A stretch of DNA of 64,000 nucleotides from Porites lobata (taxonomy: Eukaryota; Cnidaria; Anthozoa; Scleractinia; Poritidae). Where the stretch lies: NCBI GenBank assembly GCA_942486035.1, contig CALNXK010000167.1:822501-886500 (forward strand). The letters are read 5' to 3'. Shown here piece by piece: positions 10,129 to 21,314 of this stretch. How positions within the stretch are numbered: the stretch's first letter is position 1; each line of letters starts with the position of its first letter. The notes under the pieces were generated by a model that was not told the DNA's origin, did no database searches, and was given only the letters and a program-made list of their open reading frames with translations. A program made the position numbers and the translations under genes.

Positions 10129-11197
10129 TTGCAAGACTGACAATCTTTACCAATTTATGGTTATTCAAAATTTGCCTTTGATCTCACACATTAGAGCTAA
10201 TATGGCGGGTGACAGACGTTTATTGGTTCATTTGTTTTTTCATAATAGCACTACAACAACAACCCCAAATGCTTTATTTGCGTGACCATAAAGGAATTAG
10301 AGTATTGCAAAAGCTATTAGCCTAAATTTAAGTACTAATTCAAGTAATAGCACTGATATATACACAGACTGGGTAGTTTTTCTGGTAATAATTTGCGCCT
10401 TTCTCCATTTTTAAATAAGTAGAGAAGCAAGCAGTTGTTTGAGTTATGATGAATAGTAATGGTGAGAATCATTAATGGTGTAAACAAATGAATAAACAAG
10501 TGCTTTTAAAACGGTGTATACGTTGGAACTGTTCTTGATATTTTCGGGTAATTCTTAATAAAAACTAATAAAGAAAATGGGGAAATAACTTTTTAGTATT
10601 TTTCTTTGAGTTAGCGGAATAGTAACTCTTTAACGGTCTCAAAAGAATCGATTAGCGTTCAGCTTAGTCACTTTGCACTGTTTGTCTACATGTTTTGTCA
10701 TATTTTTTACTACCTTTGCAACTGAAGTTCGGATTTCACGATTTTGTCAACAGTGGTACAAAAAAGGTTTAAAGCACTCGCCGCACATAAAGCAGAGGAT
10801 TCTCACGCATTTAACTTTTCACAGCTTTGGTTCTGAGCGGAATGCAGCGCCCATTTTGCGGTTCATGGATCTACGGTTACCAAAGTGGGCGAAAGAGTCA
10901 TCACCATGGTCTTGTTCTTCGAGTTGCGAACAGGGAGACATTGCAAAGTACCTTAAGGCATACTTAAGTATTTTCTAAATTTCAACAGATATTGAACTTT
11001 CCAAAAATCATTAGCCATGTATACTGATTAAAGGCTTCGCTGCGAAATGCGGTTTTGACGAATTGTGTAAAGTGCGGTGGGTATCTCGCTCAGCACACAA
11101 ATCTTCACGGAACAAAGTTTTACTTTTCTCTGCAAAGTTTAGGCAAAGTTTAAGGAAGTTTGCACAGCGCGGTGAAGGTCTCTTTACAAATACAAGT
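10129..11197. other. Spacer 3' of R3
   Basis: Non-coding spacer with relatives at about 22,920-24,854 and in part at 48,550-48,900. It contains a retroposon-tail relative near 10,245-10,310 and the receptor scrap listed separately. The ORFs found here are not conserved between copies. Confidence 0.5.
10676..10775 (-). pseudogene. Relic of GPCR 3' end
   Basis: Read on the minus strand, about 100 bp align with the last exon region of R3, from the NPFLYCWCNREIR segment to the C-terminal KQT region. The match is roughly 80 percent by eye and includes CGTGAAATCCGAAC exactly. The frame is lost. It marks a former receptor copy at this point. Confidence 0.65.
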
Positions 11198-12148
11198 TTA
11201 AACTTCAAGCTCGCTAGCTACTTCCGTTTGTTTACACGTCATTTTTCGGACTACTTTTACAGTTGACGTTCGGATTTCACGATTACACCAACAGTACAAA
11301 AATGGATTTACGGACGAGTTCAGGAACACAACAGTCTCTGCAAAGGACCAATTTTCCTCATAGCCTATAATTAAGGTGGCTCGTAGCAATGAATAAGACA
11401 GAAAAGGTAAGTAACAAAATGTCATGCAGATGAAATATACGAAAGTCTTTAAAGCACGTTTCTTTGATATTATCATGTTATTACTATCTGGAATATTTAC
11501 ACTAATATTAAAACTGTCCACAGCTTGTTGATGAGCGTGAATCTGGATCTGATGGTGACGAACAATGAAATAAATTTTGAAGTAAGAAGCGGATGAAAGG
11601 ACGAAACAAATTGCAATATATACTCCTGCAATAAGATTAAAAACTCTCCATTTCCATACTGTTAGGCATGGTAAAAGTACGGAAACAAACCAGAGACTTG
11701 CTGAGGCATATAATGCTCGTTTTGTTGTCATTAAATTCGGATACGTCATGTGATAGTGAAGAGCTAAAAGTCGATCAACGCTTATGGCTGTGATTGTTGC
11801 GAGGGAAACACCACAGAGAGCAACAGACATCGAGAATGTGGCTTTGCGAATAAACCCACCAGTTAAATAGTGAAGTTTTATGGCAATGTAAAAAGGTTGA
11901 CCCACAAGCCCAACAAGAAAATCTGTAATAGCGAGACTGCATAGGAAGATAGTAGACGGTACTGAACGAAGCGAAGGAGTTCTCAAGATGGCGGCTAACA
12001 CCAAAGCATTACCAGTGATGGATATCAGCATCAGTGGAGCATTGAGGATGCAATTTATGACGACAACAGTTTCCAAGCTAGAACTGTTGTCCATTTTCAA
12101 GTTGTCGGATTTTGATTCATTCTTATCGACAAAGGAGTAGTTTAGCAT
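11198..12148 (-). CDS. R3: class A GPCR, type A, intact
   Basis: A complete intronless ORF of 316 codons. Approximate segments are N-tail 1-27 with three sequons, TM1 28-55 (GN), TM2 62-90 (LAITD), TM3 98-128 (DRL then LALHYH), TM4 144-164, a very short second extracellular loop, TM5 170-196 without proline, TM6 232-257 (CYLP), TM7 268-288 (NPFLY), then CWCNREIR and a short tail. The TM3 cysteine that normally bonds to loop 2 is missing. Missing loop cysteine, missing TM5 proline and short loop 2 are family traits of melanocortin-like (MECA) receptors. Those are my basis for that placement. Ligand unknown. All key motifs are intact, so it is probably functional. Confidence 0.9.
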   Translation of the reverse strand: MLNYSFVDKNESKSDNLKMDNSSSLETVVVINCILNAPLMLISITGNALVLAAILRTPSLRSVPSTIFLCSLAITDFLVGLVGQPFYIAIKLHYLTGGFIRKATFSMSVALCGVSLATITAISVDRLLALHYHMTYPNLMTTKRALYASASLWFVSVLLPCLTVWKWRVFNLIAGVYIAICFVLSSASYFKIYFIVRHHQIQIHAHQQAVDSFNISVNIPDSNNMIISKKRALKTFVYFICMTFCYLPFLSYSLLRATLIIGYEENWSFAETVVFLNSSVNPFLYCWCNREIRTSTVKVVRKMTCKQTEVASELEV

Positions 12149-12520
12149 CTTCGATTTCTTTCTTTTTTTTTGGCTTTTGTTGTTGCTCGTGGCGTTTCTT
12201 TTACAAACTTAGAAGTGGTGACTTTGCAGCTTTTAATTCGTTGCCTTGTTCTAATTGTGTAACTGGCACCTGTTTGACTCTTTAAAAAGTCTTTATTAAT
12301 GAATTCATCGTGAAGGCTGAACTCTCTTTTCCATAAGTAAAATTTAGTCCACTGAGGGGGAGGGGGGGCAAAGAAAGTGTCGGTATTGAAGTCAAAAATA
12401 CCACCTTTTTATGAAGAAAATACTAAAGATAGAAAACAGGACGTCAAATGAAATCTCTCTAACTTTCAGAAAGCCATCATTAAGTAGATTATTTCATAAA
12501 ACACTCAAAAGTCGAATATT
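12149..12520. other. 5' flank of R3
   Basis: Type A upstream flank with an A-rich leader and a G-rich stretch near 12,354-12,370. It lacks the ATAAGCCCC block present upstream of R2 and R7, apparently by deletion near 12,515, where it passes directly into the spacer block. Confidence 0.5.
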
Positions 12521-14389
12521 TATGATTATTAAGTTAAGAAAGAAATAAGAAGGGTGTAACAAAAAGTTCCCTAGTGAAAATTATCGTTCATAACGCTTTG
12601 ACTGAAACTGTGAGAAAATATCAAAGATCAAATCGAATGGAATTATGCCGTTTAGTAAATATATTAAATATGCACGGTCTTTCAACCTTTTGACTTGATT
12701 CCAAATTGGCTTGATCTTTTGCAACAGAAACTTAGAAACGTTTTCAGTCCCATTTAGACCTAAAGAGAACTTAATAACAGCATTGCAAACTGACATTATT
12801 TATGGATACGTCGAACATACATACCTTGCCATTCTTAGACGGAAGCTAGACGGAAACTAATCAAACGCTGCAAGCTCTAGAAATTTACCAACGCGAACAA
12901 CCTACTGGGTGTTAATAACATTTGTCCGCTCAGGAAGTGGGCAAGTGTAATTATTTCAGTCCGGACATGTGGCGTATTTAGGGTCTATAAAGACAAAGAT
13001 TCCGGTGTCCCCCTATCCCCCCCCGACCTTTCTCCCTCTTTTGTAAATGTACTCAACAGACTTTGCTAAAATTCGAAATTCTACGATTATACTTTAAAAA
13101 TTATAATTTTGCAACGGTAAGGGTCTATGTACTTGTGACACGTAAGGATAAATGATAATAGGAAGCTTTAGCAAAAGCGTTTTTGAGGGACGCGCGTCAA
13201 CCAGAAGTGGACTTTTTGCATTTTGGGCAGTGGTTTTACTCAAATGTTCGGGCAAATCGTCTGTTTATGAGACATTATATAGAAATACAAATTTGCTAGC
13301 GTTAAGACATACTAAAAGGCCTCCTTTCTTGTTGACGTGCGTCGCTTAAAAAACTCTTTTGTTTAAAGGTGATGTTATACGAAACAATTAGCAACATTGT
13401 TTCGAATAGTTACAACATTGTTCCAACATTGCAACGCTGTGTTGCGCTAAAAATCGTCCTTGCTAATTGTCCCGTGTAATATCATGAGCTTAAAAGCTCC
13501 CTAATTTGTAACTGCGAGGAAGGGTGAAAATTATAGGATTTGTCAAACACAATTCAACAAAGGTTGGATCTCCGCTCCTCCACATTAACGAAAACTCCCT
13601 TTATCACCCCCGGGATATTTGGATGGAGGGCGATAAAAAATATTAAGACCGTTATAGTTATGAATTTACCGTTAGCAGTTGAAAAAAGAACCTGAAAAAA
13701 ATATTTTAAGATTTGTTCCGGAAAGCTCAAAACAGTGTAGACGTTTTAAAACGAGAGCTGGTGAGCAAGTTTGAGCGAATAGTAACAAAAAAATATCCAG
13801 TTTATGGTAACTTAAAATTTTCCATTGATCTCAGCGTTAGGTAATAAAAATGGCGGGTGAAAGACGTTTATTGGTTCAGTTGTTATCTTATAATAGCACT
13901 TAATATATATTTGCATCACACAGGGCAATTTTCCTTGTAAGTTTTTTCCTTTCTCTGTTTAATAAGCAGAACAGCACTCGTTTAAGCGTTGATGAATAGT
14001 AATTAGGGATTTCGAAAATGAATATTTAACTTGCTAGTGATATGAAAATAGATCATCCCATGGCGCTGAGCACACGCTGTTTTTCAAAATAAATTCTTAA
14101 CCTCAAATCCCCCTTCCCGCCCCTATATGCAATAATCTTGCAAACTAAAGTAGACGTTCGCTTAATAGGAACGTGAAGACAATAATGCGTGTAAATGGCG
14201 GCTTAATCAAACCACATGACGTCACAATTCTTGCTTTAACCAACTCTCTTTAATAAATGCGCTAGCATGATATAAGTTTAGAGGCGCTTTTCAAAAAAAT
14301 AAAAACAAATAAAAAAAAACAATAGTGATAAATTATTAGGGTGGTAGAGAAAAGTTATTTTACGCATTTTACAAAGGAAATACTCCTCA
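12520..14389. repeat. Array spacer block, copy 3
   Basis: Homologous to 3040-5130. The foldback MITE at 13,370-13,487 has lost most of one arm. TGACGTCA is at 14217-14224. No gene is seen. Confidence 0.65.
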
Positions 14390-14615
14390 GTCAGGGGCAC
14401 CCAACGAGAATATAGTTCAAAACCACTTAAACATATTATTGTTAAACGTATTTTAGTATTTAAACGGTATATATAAACATATTTTTATCCCCTAAATATT
14501 TTTCACCTGTTTGCATTTCCTAGCGGGAAGTCTAGTGATCCGAAAATTATAGGGATCAAAACTTACCTTTTCGAAATTTCAGCCAGAAAAAAAGTATTTT
14601 CTAAATTTCAGCAGA
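14390..14615. mobile_element. Half copy of the CAGGGGCACCC element
   Basis: It starts at CAGGGGCACCCAACGA and matches the first two thirds of the complete 353-bp element at 46,921-47,273. It then breaks off in a run of A without the second terminal repeat. The same half copy lies at about 38,176-38,380, so it was duplicated with the spacer. Confidence 0.7.
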
Positions 14616-17268
14616 TAGAGAACTTTCGACTGCGTAGACGAGGAAAAAATCAATAGCAATGTATACTGATTGAAGGCTTCGCTGTGTATAACTGTGGTAA
14701 ACTGTCGGTCGACAGTCTACCGACAGACGGCCAACAGATTTTTTGGGGAAATGTTCTTCAATTTTACCGTTTGGTCCCTATGCTTCACATGTCGCTAGCG
14801 TTTGAGATCTAGACTAGGGTTTTGAAAATTGAGCGGTATAAATCTTCGGTTATGATGGTTTTGTATTCGGATTTGGGTTTCGATCGAAATCTTTCGTGAT
14901 CTTTCGGTTTTGGGTAATTTTTAGATCAAGGACCGGTTTTTCGGTTTTTTATAGACCTCAACGCCCCCCTCTTTGAAAACCCTTTTCATCCGAACTCTGT
15001 TTTCAATAAGTAAAATTTAGATGAGCTGTAATTAGTCTCCCAACGTTTTAATTGCCTCGCAGTTATCAGTATACCGATCATGTCAAAATAGTATGCAGAA
15101 ACTTACACAGTGCATCAAGAAACATTTATCTCTTAGGTGGTAACATACAAAAACACTATCCACGAAAGGAAGGGGGCTCAAACTGAAAGCTTGAGACTTA
15201 CGGGTTTTTTTGTATTATTCAAGGTTAATATTGAAATTTTAAATTTACACGTCCTTATCTATTAAAAGAAAAATTTTTATCATTAAAAAAGCTTTTTTTT
15301 TAAGTATTAAGTAGACTTGGGAAATGCTAGAAAACTTTTCGTGCTGAATTCACTAATTCATTTTTAATTTATTCGAATTCATGCTGAGATGAGAGATGAA
15401 ACCAGCCCTATCACAAGAGGTTCAATTTGTTCAATTTAGCATTTACATTTGTTTTAATTTAGCTATACTTTGCGTGGCATTTTCACATGCTGTATTTGCT
15501 ATTATTTCGAAATTATTGGAAACCTGATGAAGCGATAAATTCATGCGGGGTCATATTTCCGTATTCCTCAATGTTGAAGTAAAAGACGAGTTTCCTGCTT
15601 GACGGCCTTGCTGTCTTAAATTTTCACAGCAAGAAACATCAATGCTAAGAAGAAAGGAGAAACAATTTCCTTAAGAAGCAGAATGGTAAAATATATAATT
15701 ATCTTTTTACATGTAATTCGTGACTTAGACCCAGGCCTTAATCTGCTTGAGCGTTAGCTTGGACAGAGAATGTGTATGTTGTAGTTGATTTTTTATCTCA
15801 GGTGATTTTTATTTTTCTTTTGTTTCAACTTCATTTGCATACATTACCATACCCCAAAACAAAAGAAAAACAAAAATTACCTGAGATGAAAAATTGACTA
15901 CAACATGTATATATGTACAAATCTGTGATGTACATTCCTGGTAGGTAGTGCAGGAAAATCAAATGAGGTCCTTGGAAAGTCCTTAAAAATGATTGCAATT
16001 TGCTGTATGAACCCTGGATAAGACACGGAAGCAAAAAAAATACAGTGGTTCGGCAGACGGGTATAATGAGGTCATTTCTAAGGCAAGACTGTAAAAAAAC
16101 AGACTTGCTGAAATATAAATGGATTCAACGCCCATTTTGTGGTTAAAGTCGATCACCAAAGTCGTGGATAATCAAAGTAGCTAAAACGCGATCACCATGC
16201 TCCTGTTTATCGCAAAGTAAGGCATACTTAAAGTATTTCAAATTTTCAACAGACAGGGAACTGCAGACTGCGTAGACGTGGCGAAAATATTCGCAAAGTA
16301 TATACTGATTGAAGGCCTCGCTGCGAAATTTGGTTTTGACAAATCATCTAAAGTGCGGTATCACAGCACAAAAATCTTCGCGGAAACAAAATTGTTCTTT
16401 TTGAGGCACTAGTTCAGGGAAGTTTGCATGGCGTGGTAAAGATCTGTATTACGTAGGGGGTTAACGAGCAGCTCGCTCGCTGAGCTTAGAGGTACCAGGT
16501 ATCTGAGTTTACATCTTGTTGTTCTTTAATCTTTACAGAAGCTCTTATATCTTGTTCACAGCATCACTTAACGACCTCTCTTAGTCAACTAACTTTAACT
16601 TATCTCAACTACTCTCCCTCTTGTGCTAAACACTGGCAACTTATATATATAAAACGTAGGTACATTTAGGCTTGCTGACCATGAGAGTTACAAACGCCTT
16701 TCCGAGTGACTTAAACGAATTTTCTGTTGATAACCAAAGTGGAATAAACAAACCCATAGGAAAACCAATGAAAGCGTGACAGCTAAACCCACGAAGCTCT
16801 ACCATAAACCAAAACAGGAACTCTGATGTAGGTAACAATCAAGGTCAGCGACGGTTCCAAAACGTGCCCACTTCAAGGACTGACAATCAAATTTAATAAA
16901 TGACATTCATGTTGAAAAACGTCTTTAAAAGGTAATCGAATTTGAAAACCTGTCGACACAAATACGGATTAACCTTGATCTATAAACTGATCATCACAAG
17001 ACTCTACTCACGAGTGAAACGTCAAGCACAAACACGAAATAAACTTAAAATAACCTTCAAAATACTTCACAACAATTATATTCCGCTCTTTACAAATACA
17101 ATTTTAACACTCAAGCTCGCTAGGTTCCTTCGTTTGTCTACACATCATTTTTCGCACCATGCCTGGAATCCGGAATCCACGGCTTTGGAATCCAGAATCC
17201 AAGACTGTCTTGGAAACCTTTACATGGGGCACAATTTTTCACAATGAACCTTAACGCAACTCCACAAC
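14616..17268. other. Spacer between R4 and R3
   Basis: Non-coding sequence, largely repeated at about 40,620-43,076. It includes a foldback sequence at 15,775-15,910 and, at about 17,100-17,150, a partial duplicate of a receptor 3' end followed by GGAATCC-type repeats. Several ORFs of 60-100 codons have no recognisable homology and are not kept open in the paralogous copy. Confidence 0.5.
15775..15910. repeat. Hairpin-forming inverted repeat
   Basis: Arms of about 50 bp read outward from ATCTCAGGT[G/A]ATTTTT and TTTTCTTTTGTTT with a short loop containing ACATTACCATACCCC. The paralogous copy is at about 42,375-42,512. It is probably a small MITE. Confidence 0.7.
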
Positions 17269-18204
17269 CTAGTCAGCTTCCTCTGTTTGTCTACACATCA
17301 TCTTTCGTATTATCTTTACAACCGACGTGCGGATTTCATGATTACACCAACAATACAAAAATGGATTTACGGACGAGTTCAAGAACACAACATTATTTAC
17401 CAAGTTCGACCAATTCCTGTCAAGAGCTATAACTGAGGTGTTACTTAGCAATGAATAAAATATATATGGTAAATAACAAAATATCATGCAAATGAAGTAT
17501 ATAAAAGTTTTTAAAGCACGTTTCTTCGATATTATCAGGTTATTACTATCTGTAATATTAAAACTGTTCATCACAGCTTGTTGTTGAGCGTGAATCTGGA
17601 TCTGATGATGACGAACAATGATATAAATTTTGATGTAAGAAGCGCACGAAATGACAAAAGAAACTGCAATAAAAACTCGTGTAACAAGGAATAAAAAGCC
17701 TCCTATCCAAACCCTAAGGCATGAAAAAAGTATGGAAACAAACCAGAGACTTGCTGAAGTATTCATTGCAAGTTTTGTGGTCATCAAATTCGGATACGTC
17801 ACATGGTAGTGGAGGGCTAAAAATCGATCCACGCTTATGGCTGTCACTGTTAATAGGGAAACACCACAAAGTGAAACAGATATAAAGTTTTCGACTTTAT
17901 AAAGAGGCCCGCCAGCTGAATATTGAAGTTCATTGGCAATGTAAACAGGTTGAACAACAAGCCCAACAAGAAAATCTGTAATAGCAAGACTGCATAGAAA
18001 AATTGTAGATGGTACTGAACGAAGCGAAGGAGTTCTCAATATAGTGGCCAATACCAAAGCATTACCAGTGATGGATGTTAGCATCAGTGGAGCATTGAGA
18101 ATACAATTTATGACAACAATAGTTTCAAAGTTAGAACTGTTGTTCATATTTCCAATGTTGTCCGGTTTTGATTCGTTCTTATAGATAAAAGAGTAGTTTA
18201 GCAT
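17269..18204 (-). CDS. R4: class A GPCR, type B, intact
   Basis: A complete intronless ORF of 311 codons, beginning MLNYSFIYKNESKPDN with N-glycosylation sequons. It has the TM1 GN motif, LAITD in TM2, DRF in TM3 followed by LALHYHVTY, CYLP in TM6 and NPFLY in TM7, then CWCNHEIR and a short basic tail. It differs from type A mainly in the N-tail, TM4/loop 2 and the third intracellular loop, where residues are missing. R9 is its nearest relative in the window. Its start lies only about 440 bp downstream, in transcription order, of the start of the truncated copy R5. Probably a functional plasma-membrane receptor; ligand unknown. Confidence 0.9.
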   Translation of the reverse strand: MLNYSFIYKNESKPDNIGNMNNSSNFETIVVINCILNAPLMLTSITGNALVLATILRTPSLRSVPSTIFLCSLAITDFLVGLVVQPVYIANELQYSAGGPLYKVENFISVSLCGVSLLTVTAISVDRFLALHYHVTYPNLMTTKLAMNTSASLWFVSILFSCLRVWIGGFLFLVTRVFIAVSFVISCASYIKIYIIVRHHQIQIHAQQQAVMNSFNITDSNNLIISKKRALKTFIYFICMIFCYLPYIFYSLLSNTSVIALDRNWSNLVNNVVFLNSSVNPFLYCWCNHEIRTSVVKIIRKMMCRQTEEAD

Positions 18205-18318
18205 CTTCGATTATTTCCCAGCTTTTGTTGATGCGCGTCCGGCGTTTCCTTTCAAAAACAAGCGGTGACTCACAGGTTTTAATTGTAGCTCGTTCTAAAT
18301 GCGCAACTGGCACCTGTT

Positions 18319-18645
18319 TCAACTCTTTAAAAATTCGACTTTGGCAAGCGGCCCACCAGTTGAATGGTGAAGTTTACTGGCAATGTAAACAGGTTGGACA
18401 ACAAGCCCAACAAGAAAATCTATAATAGCGAGACTGCATAGGAAGACAGTAGACGGTACCGAACGAAGCGAAGGAGTTCTCAAGATGGCGGCCAACACCA
18501 AAGCATTACCAGTGATGGATGTCAACATCAGTGGAGCATTGAGGATGCAATTTATGACGACAACAGTTTCCAAGCTAGAACTGTTGTCCATTTTCAAGTT
18601 GTCGAATTTTGATTCATTCTTATCGACAAAGGAGTAGTTTAGCAT
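18319..18645 (-). pseudogene. R5: truncated type A GPCR
   Basis: The ATG is at 18643-18645. The reading frame follows R3 through TM1, TM2 and the first extracellular loop to a VE dipeptide, then passes into unrelated residues and stops at 18319. The break at about 18,334 joins this copy to the 5' flank of R4, so TM3 to TM7 have been deleted, probably by unequal crossing over. An in-frame upstream ATG exists at 18765, but the start used by the other loci is at 18645. Confidence 0.85.
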
Positions 18646-19063
18646 CTTCGATTTCTTTCTTTTTTTTTTGGCTTTTGTCGTTGCTTGTCGCGTTTCTTTT
18701 ACAAAAAGAAGCGGTGACATTGCAGCTTTTAATTCGTTTCTTTGTTCTAATTGTGTAACTGGCACCTGTTTGACTCTTTAAAAAGTCTTTATTAATGAAT
18801 TCATCACGAAGGCTGAACTCTGTTTTCCAAAAGTAAAGTTTAGACCAATTGCGGGGGGGGGGGGGGGGGGGGGGGGGGGGAAGTGTCCTTATTTAAGTAA
18901 AAAATAGCCCCTTTTTATGAAGAAAATACTAAAGATACAAAACAGGACGTCAATTGAAATCTCTCTAACTTTCAGAAAGCCATCATTCCGTAGACTATTC
19001 CATAAAACACTCAAAAGTCGCATACCGTAAAATTCCGAAAATAAGCCCCTCCATGTATAAGCC
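18646..19063. other. 5' flank of R5, with 28-base G run
   Basis: Type A upstream flank. Bases 18853-18880 are 28 consecutive G, the longest of the G runs found at this position upstream of the type A loci. It ends at AGCC (19060-19063), which borders the next element. Confidence 0.7.
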
Positions 19064-19950
19064 AGAAGGCACAAGTGTAATAACTGGACCCAAGTGTAAT
19101 AAAGGTCCCATCTGTAATAACATTTGGACCCAAGCGTAATAAAAGTCCCATCCGTAATAACATTTTGAACCCAAGCGTAATAAAAGTCCCATCTGTAATA
19201 ACATTTGGACCCAAGAGTGATAAAGGCCGTATTTGTAAAAGTTTTCTTCATACTCAAACCGGTAATATATCAACAACAAATTATAGCCAATAAGAGGTAA
19301 AAATTTTAAAATCACGTGACCTGCGGAAACTAATTCCTGCCGTTTAATTTTGCCTTCGTGGTTTTCATGTCACTTTTAACTGAATTTTACACCTAATGGT
19401 TTGGCGAGTAAAGTATTAGCTAAACGGCACTGGCCATTGAAAAATATGGCCATTACCACTTAGAATTATTAACCGAAGAAATTCTTATATTATCCTTATT
19501 CGTTCGATCATCGATTCAAGCCATATAATTTGTATTAAGCAACGGCATATGCTCGATTTGTTTAGCCTGACATTTTATATAAGTGAACGTGAATGACATA
19601 TTTATTTGTTCTGGAGCGATGAATTTTTTGAAAAGCATGTTTCATAGCCAGTTATAAATTTGTCAAAACGTAAACCGAGAGCCATTGCTAGATTCGGTGG
19701 TATTTTTTTCCGTTCATGTTTTTCTCGTTCTGTTTGGTCACATGAGCCATGATGTCAGCCTTGTAAGTTAAGATACACTGTTGTGAGCATGTCTCATATT
19801 ATCTCAGCTGGGACCAAAGGTCAACATATTAGACCTTTATTACAATCATAATTTGTTAGATACCGCAATAGTTAAAACCTTTGCACGCTTGATGAAAAAA
19901 ATATATATATCTCCTATTGGAAAAACACCCTCCAACATTCTCAAAAACTA
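19064..19950. mobile_element. 1.8-kb minisatellite-ended element, copy 2, right part missing
   Basis: Starts after AGCC exactly as copy 1 does, with AGAAGGCACAAG and four 40-bp units, and follows copy 1 base for base with few changes to about 19,950. After that the sequence is unrelated, so the right end with its inverted minisatellite is lost. Confidence 0.75.
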
Positions 19951-20318
19951 GAATAAACATTTCATAAGGAAGAACTCTTACAATAAAAATTATGCGGCGA
20001 CTGACTAAAGTGTACGTGACGCTTGCAATTAAAGCCCCTTCAAAAATAAGCAAACAATTCCATATCTTGAGGGGATAATGGAAAACTTTGACTTCCTGTT
20101 ATACGAAATGCTGTTCATAAGACCAAAACGGCTCCATTAGGGCAAAAATATCAGCTTTAATTTAAGCCGACTATTCCTTATTGCTTTCTGGTTTTTAGTG
20201 TGTTTTAAAGTTCGACTTTTTTTCATAACCTATAATTAGACAATAACAGCTGGCCTCAGCTAGCTTATACCGTGACTGATCTTGGATCTTTGGGTATAAT
20301 TTGACATCTTAAAATTGT
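19951..20318. other. Unassigned non-coding stretch
   Basis: No gene, RNA or known repeat recognised. It begins at the breakpoint of the truncated element and ends at a foldback repeat. Confidence 0.4.
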
Positions 20319-20765
20319 CTTACGACGGAATCCATCAGGAAATTGTCATGAGTAATTTCAATTTTCCGTGGACAAGAACCTTGAACCAGAATAATTTATA
20401 AACAATCGCATTCTTTTTTACATTTTTCAAGGGCTATATAGATATAATTAGTCATTTGTAAAAACACCAAAGACTATTTCTCACTGGAGCCCAAGAAAAT
20501 AAATGTCAACTTTCACAAGAATGTGAAAACACAGGTAAAATTCTGAGAATTGTATGTGTAAGGTGTCATTTTGTGAAATTTGACGTTTATTTTCTCGGGC
20601 TGTCATTAGAAATTTTCTTTGGTGTTATTACAGATAACTAATTATATCTATAGCCCTTGAAAAATGTAAAAAAGAATGCGCTATTGTTTTAAATATATTC
20701 AGGTACAAGGTTTTTGTCCACTGAAAATGAAAATTACTTAATTTCCTCTTGGATTCCGTCTTAAA
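20319..20765. mobile_element. Foldback MITE, about 450 bp
   Basis: Long inverted arms. The left arm contains ACGGAATCC, GCATTCTTTTTTACATTTTT, CAAGGGCTATA and AACACCAAAGA. The right arm carries the same blocks in reverse complement, ending GGATTCCGTC near 20,760. Arms are each about 200 bp with scattered mismatches. No ORF. Confidence 0.75.
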
Positions 20766-21170
20766 TTCTTATTTGCCAAAAATCACCTGCCTTGCTGCTC
20801 ACGTAGCGCGACTCGTTGAACTTCAGCCATAAACACAATGGAAAGATCCGTTATCTCGTCCTTTTACTTCACGAGCGGAAGGTTTTGCGTGTTTTCATTT
20901 ATATAGCCAGAAAATGCACGATACTCAAATAACCACCAATGGAACCAAAAACCGTTTTATATCTAAAAATAATTCAAGATACTACCATGATAACGGTTCG
21001 CTTGAGCAAGATTTTTTATGTTGTCCAATTGCGTTTGCCCTATACGATCTCTAACACTTTTGTATCGCAATAAGAAAAGACGTCCATTTTGAGACTGATT
21101 GTGGCTTTCAGTTGATAGCCAGTTGAGGGAAAAAAAATTCTTATTTGACCATTTTCTCGCAGCTAGCCCA
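20766..21170. other. Unassigned non-coding stretch
   Basis: No coding or RNA feature recognised between two inverted-repeat elements. Confidence 0.4.
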
Positions 21171-21314
21171 GAACTTAAGAACCACGACGAAGTTCACGAC
21201 GTGATTGTACTTTGCTTTTCGTGGTTGACGACACCACGACGACGAAATTTACTGGTCGCGCTTGCGCACTACACTGTAACTCACTTCCGGTCGTCGTCGT
21301 GGTTATTAAGTTCC
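21171..21314. mobile_element. CTTAAG/ACGACG-type MITE
   Basis: Ends are GAACTTAAGAACCACGACG and, in reverse complement, GGAACTTAATAACCACGACG. The interior is rich in CGACGA motifs. MITEs with CTTAAG followed by CGACGACG tips are common in anthozoan genomes (recalled, not searched). A related, more divergent element precedes the paralogous segment at about 45,785-45,930. Confidence 0.65.

Noticed and set aside
9479..10285. Several long ORFs made of Glu, Pro, His, Ser or Leu runs
   Set aside because: They are translations of triplet repeats, present in multiple frames on both strands.
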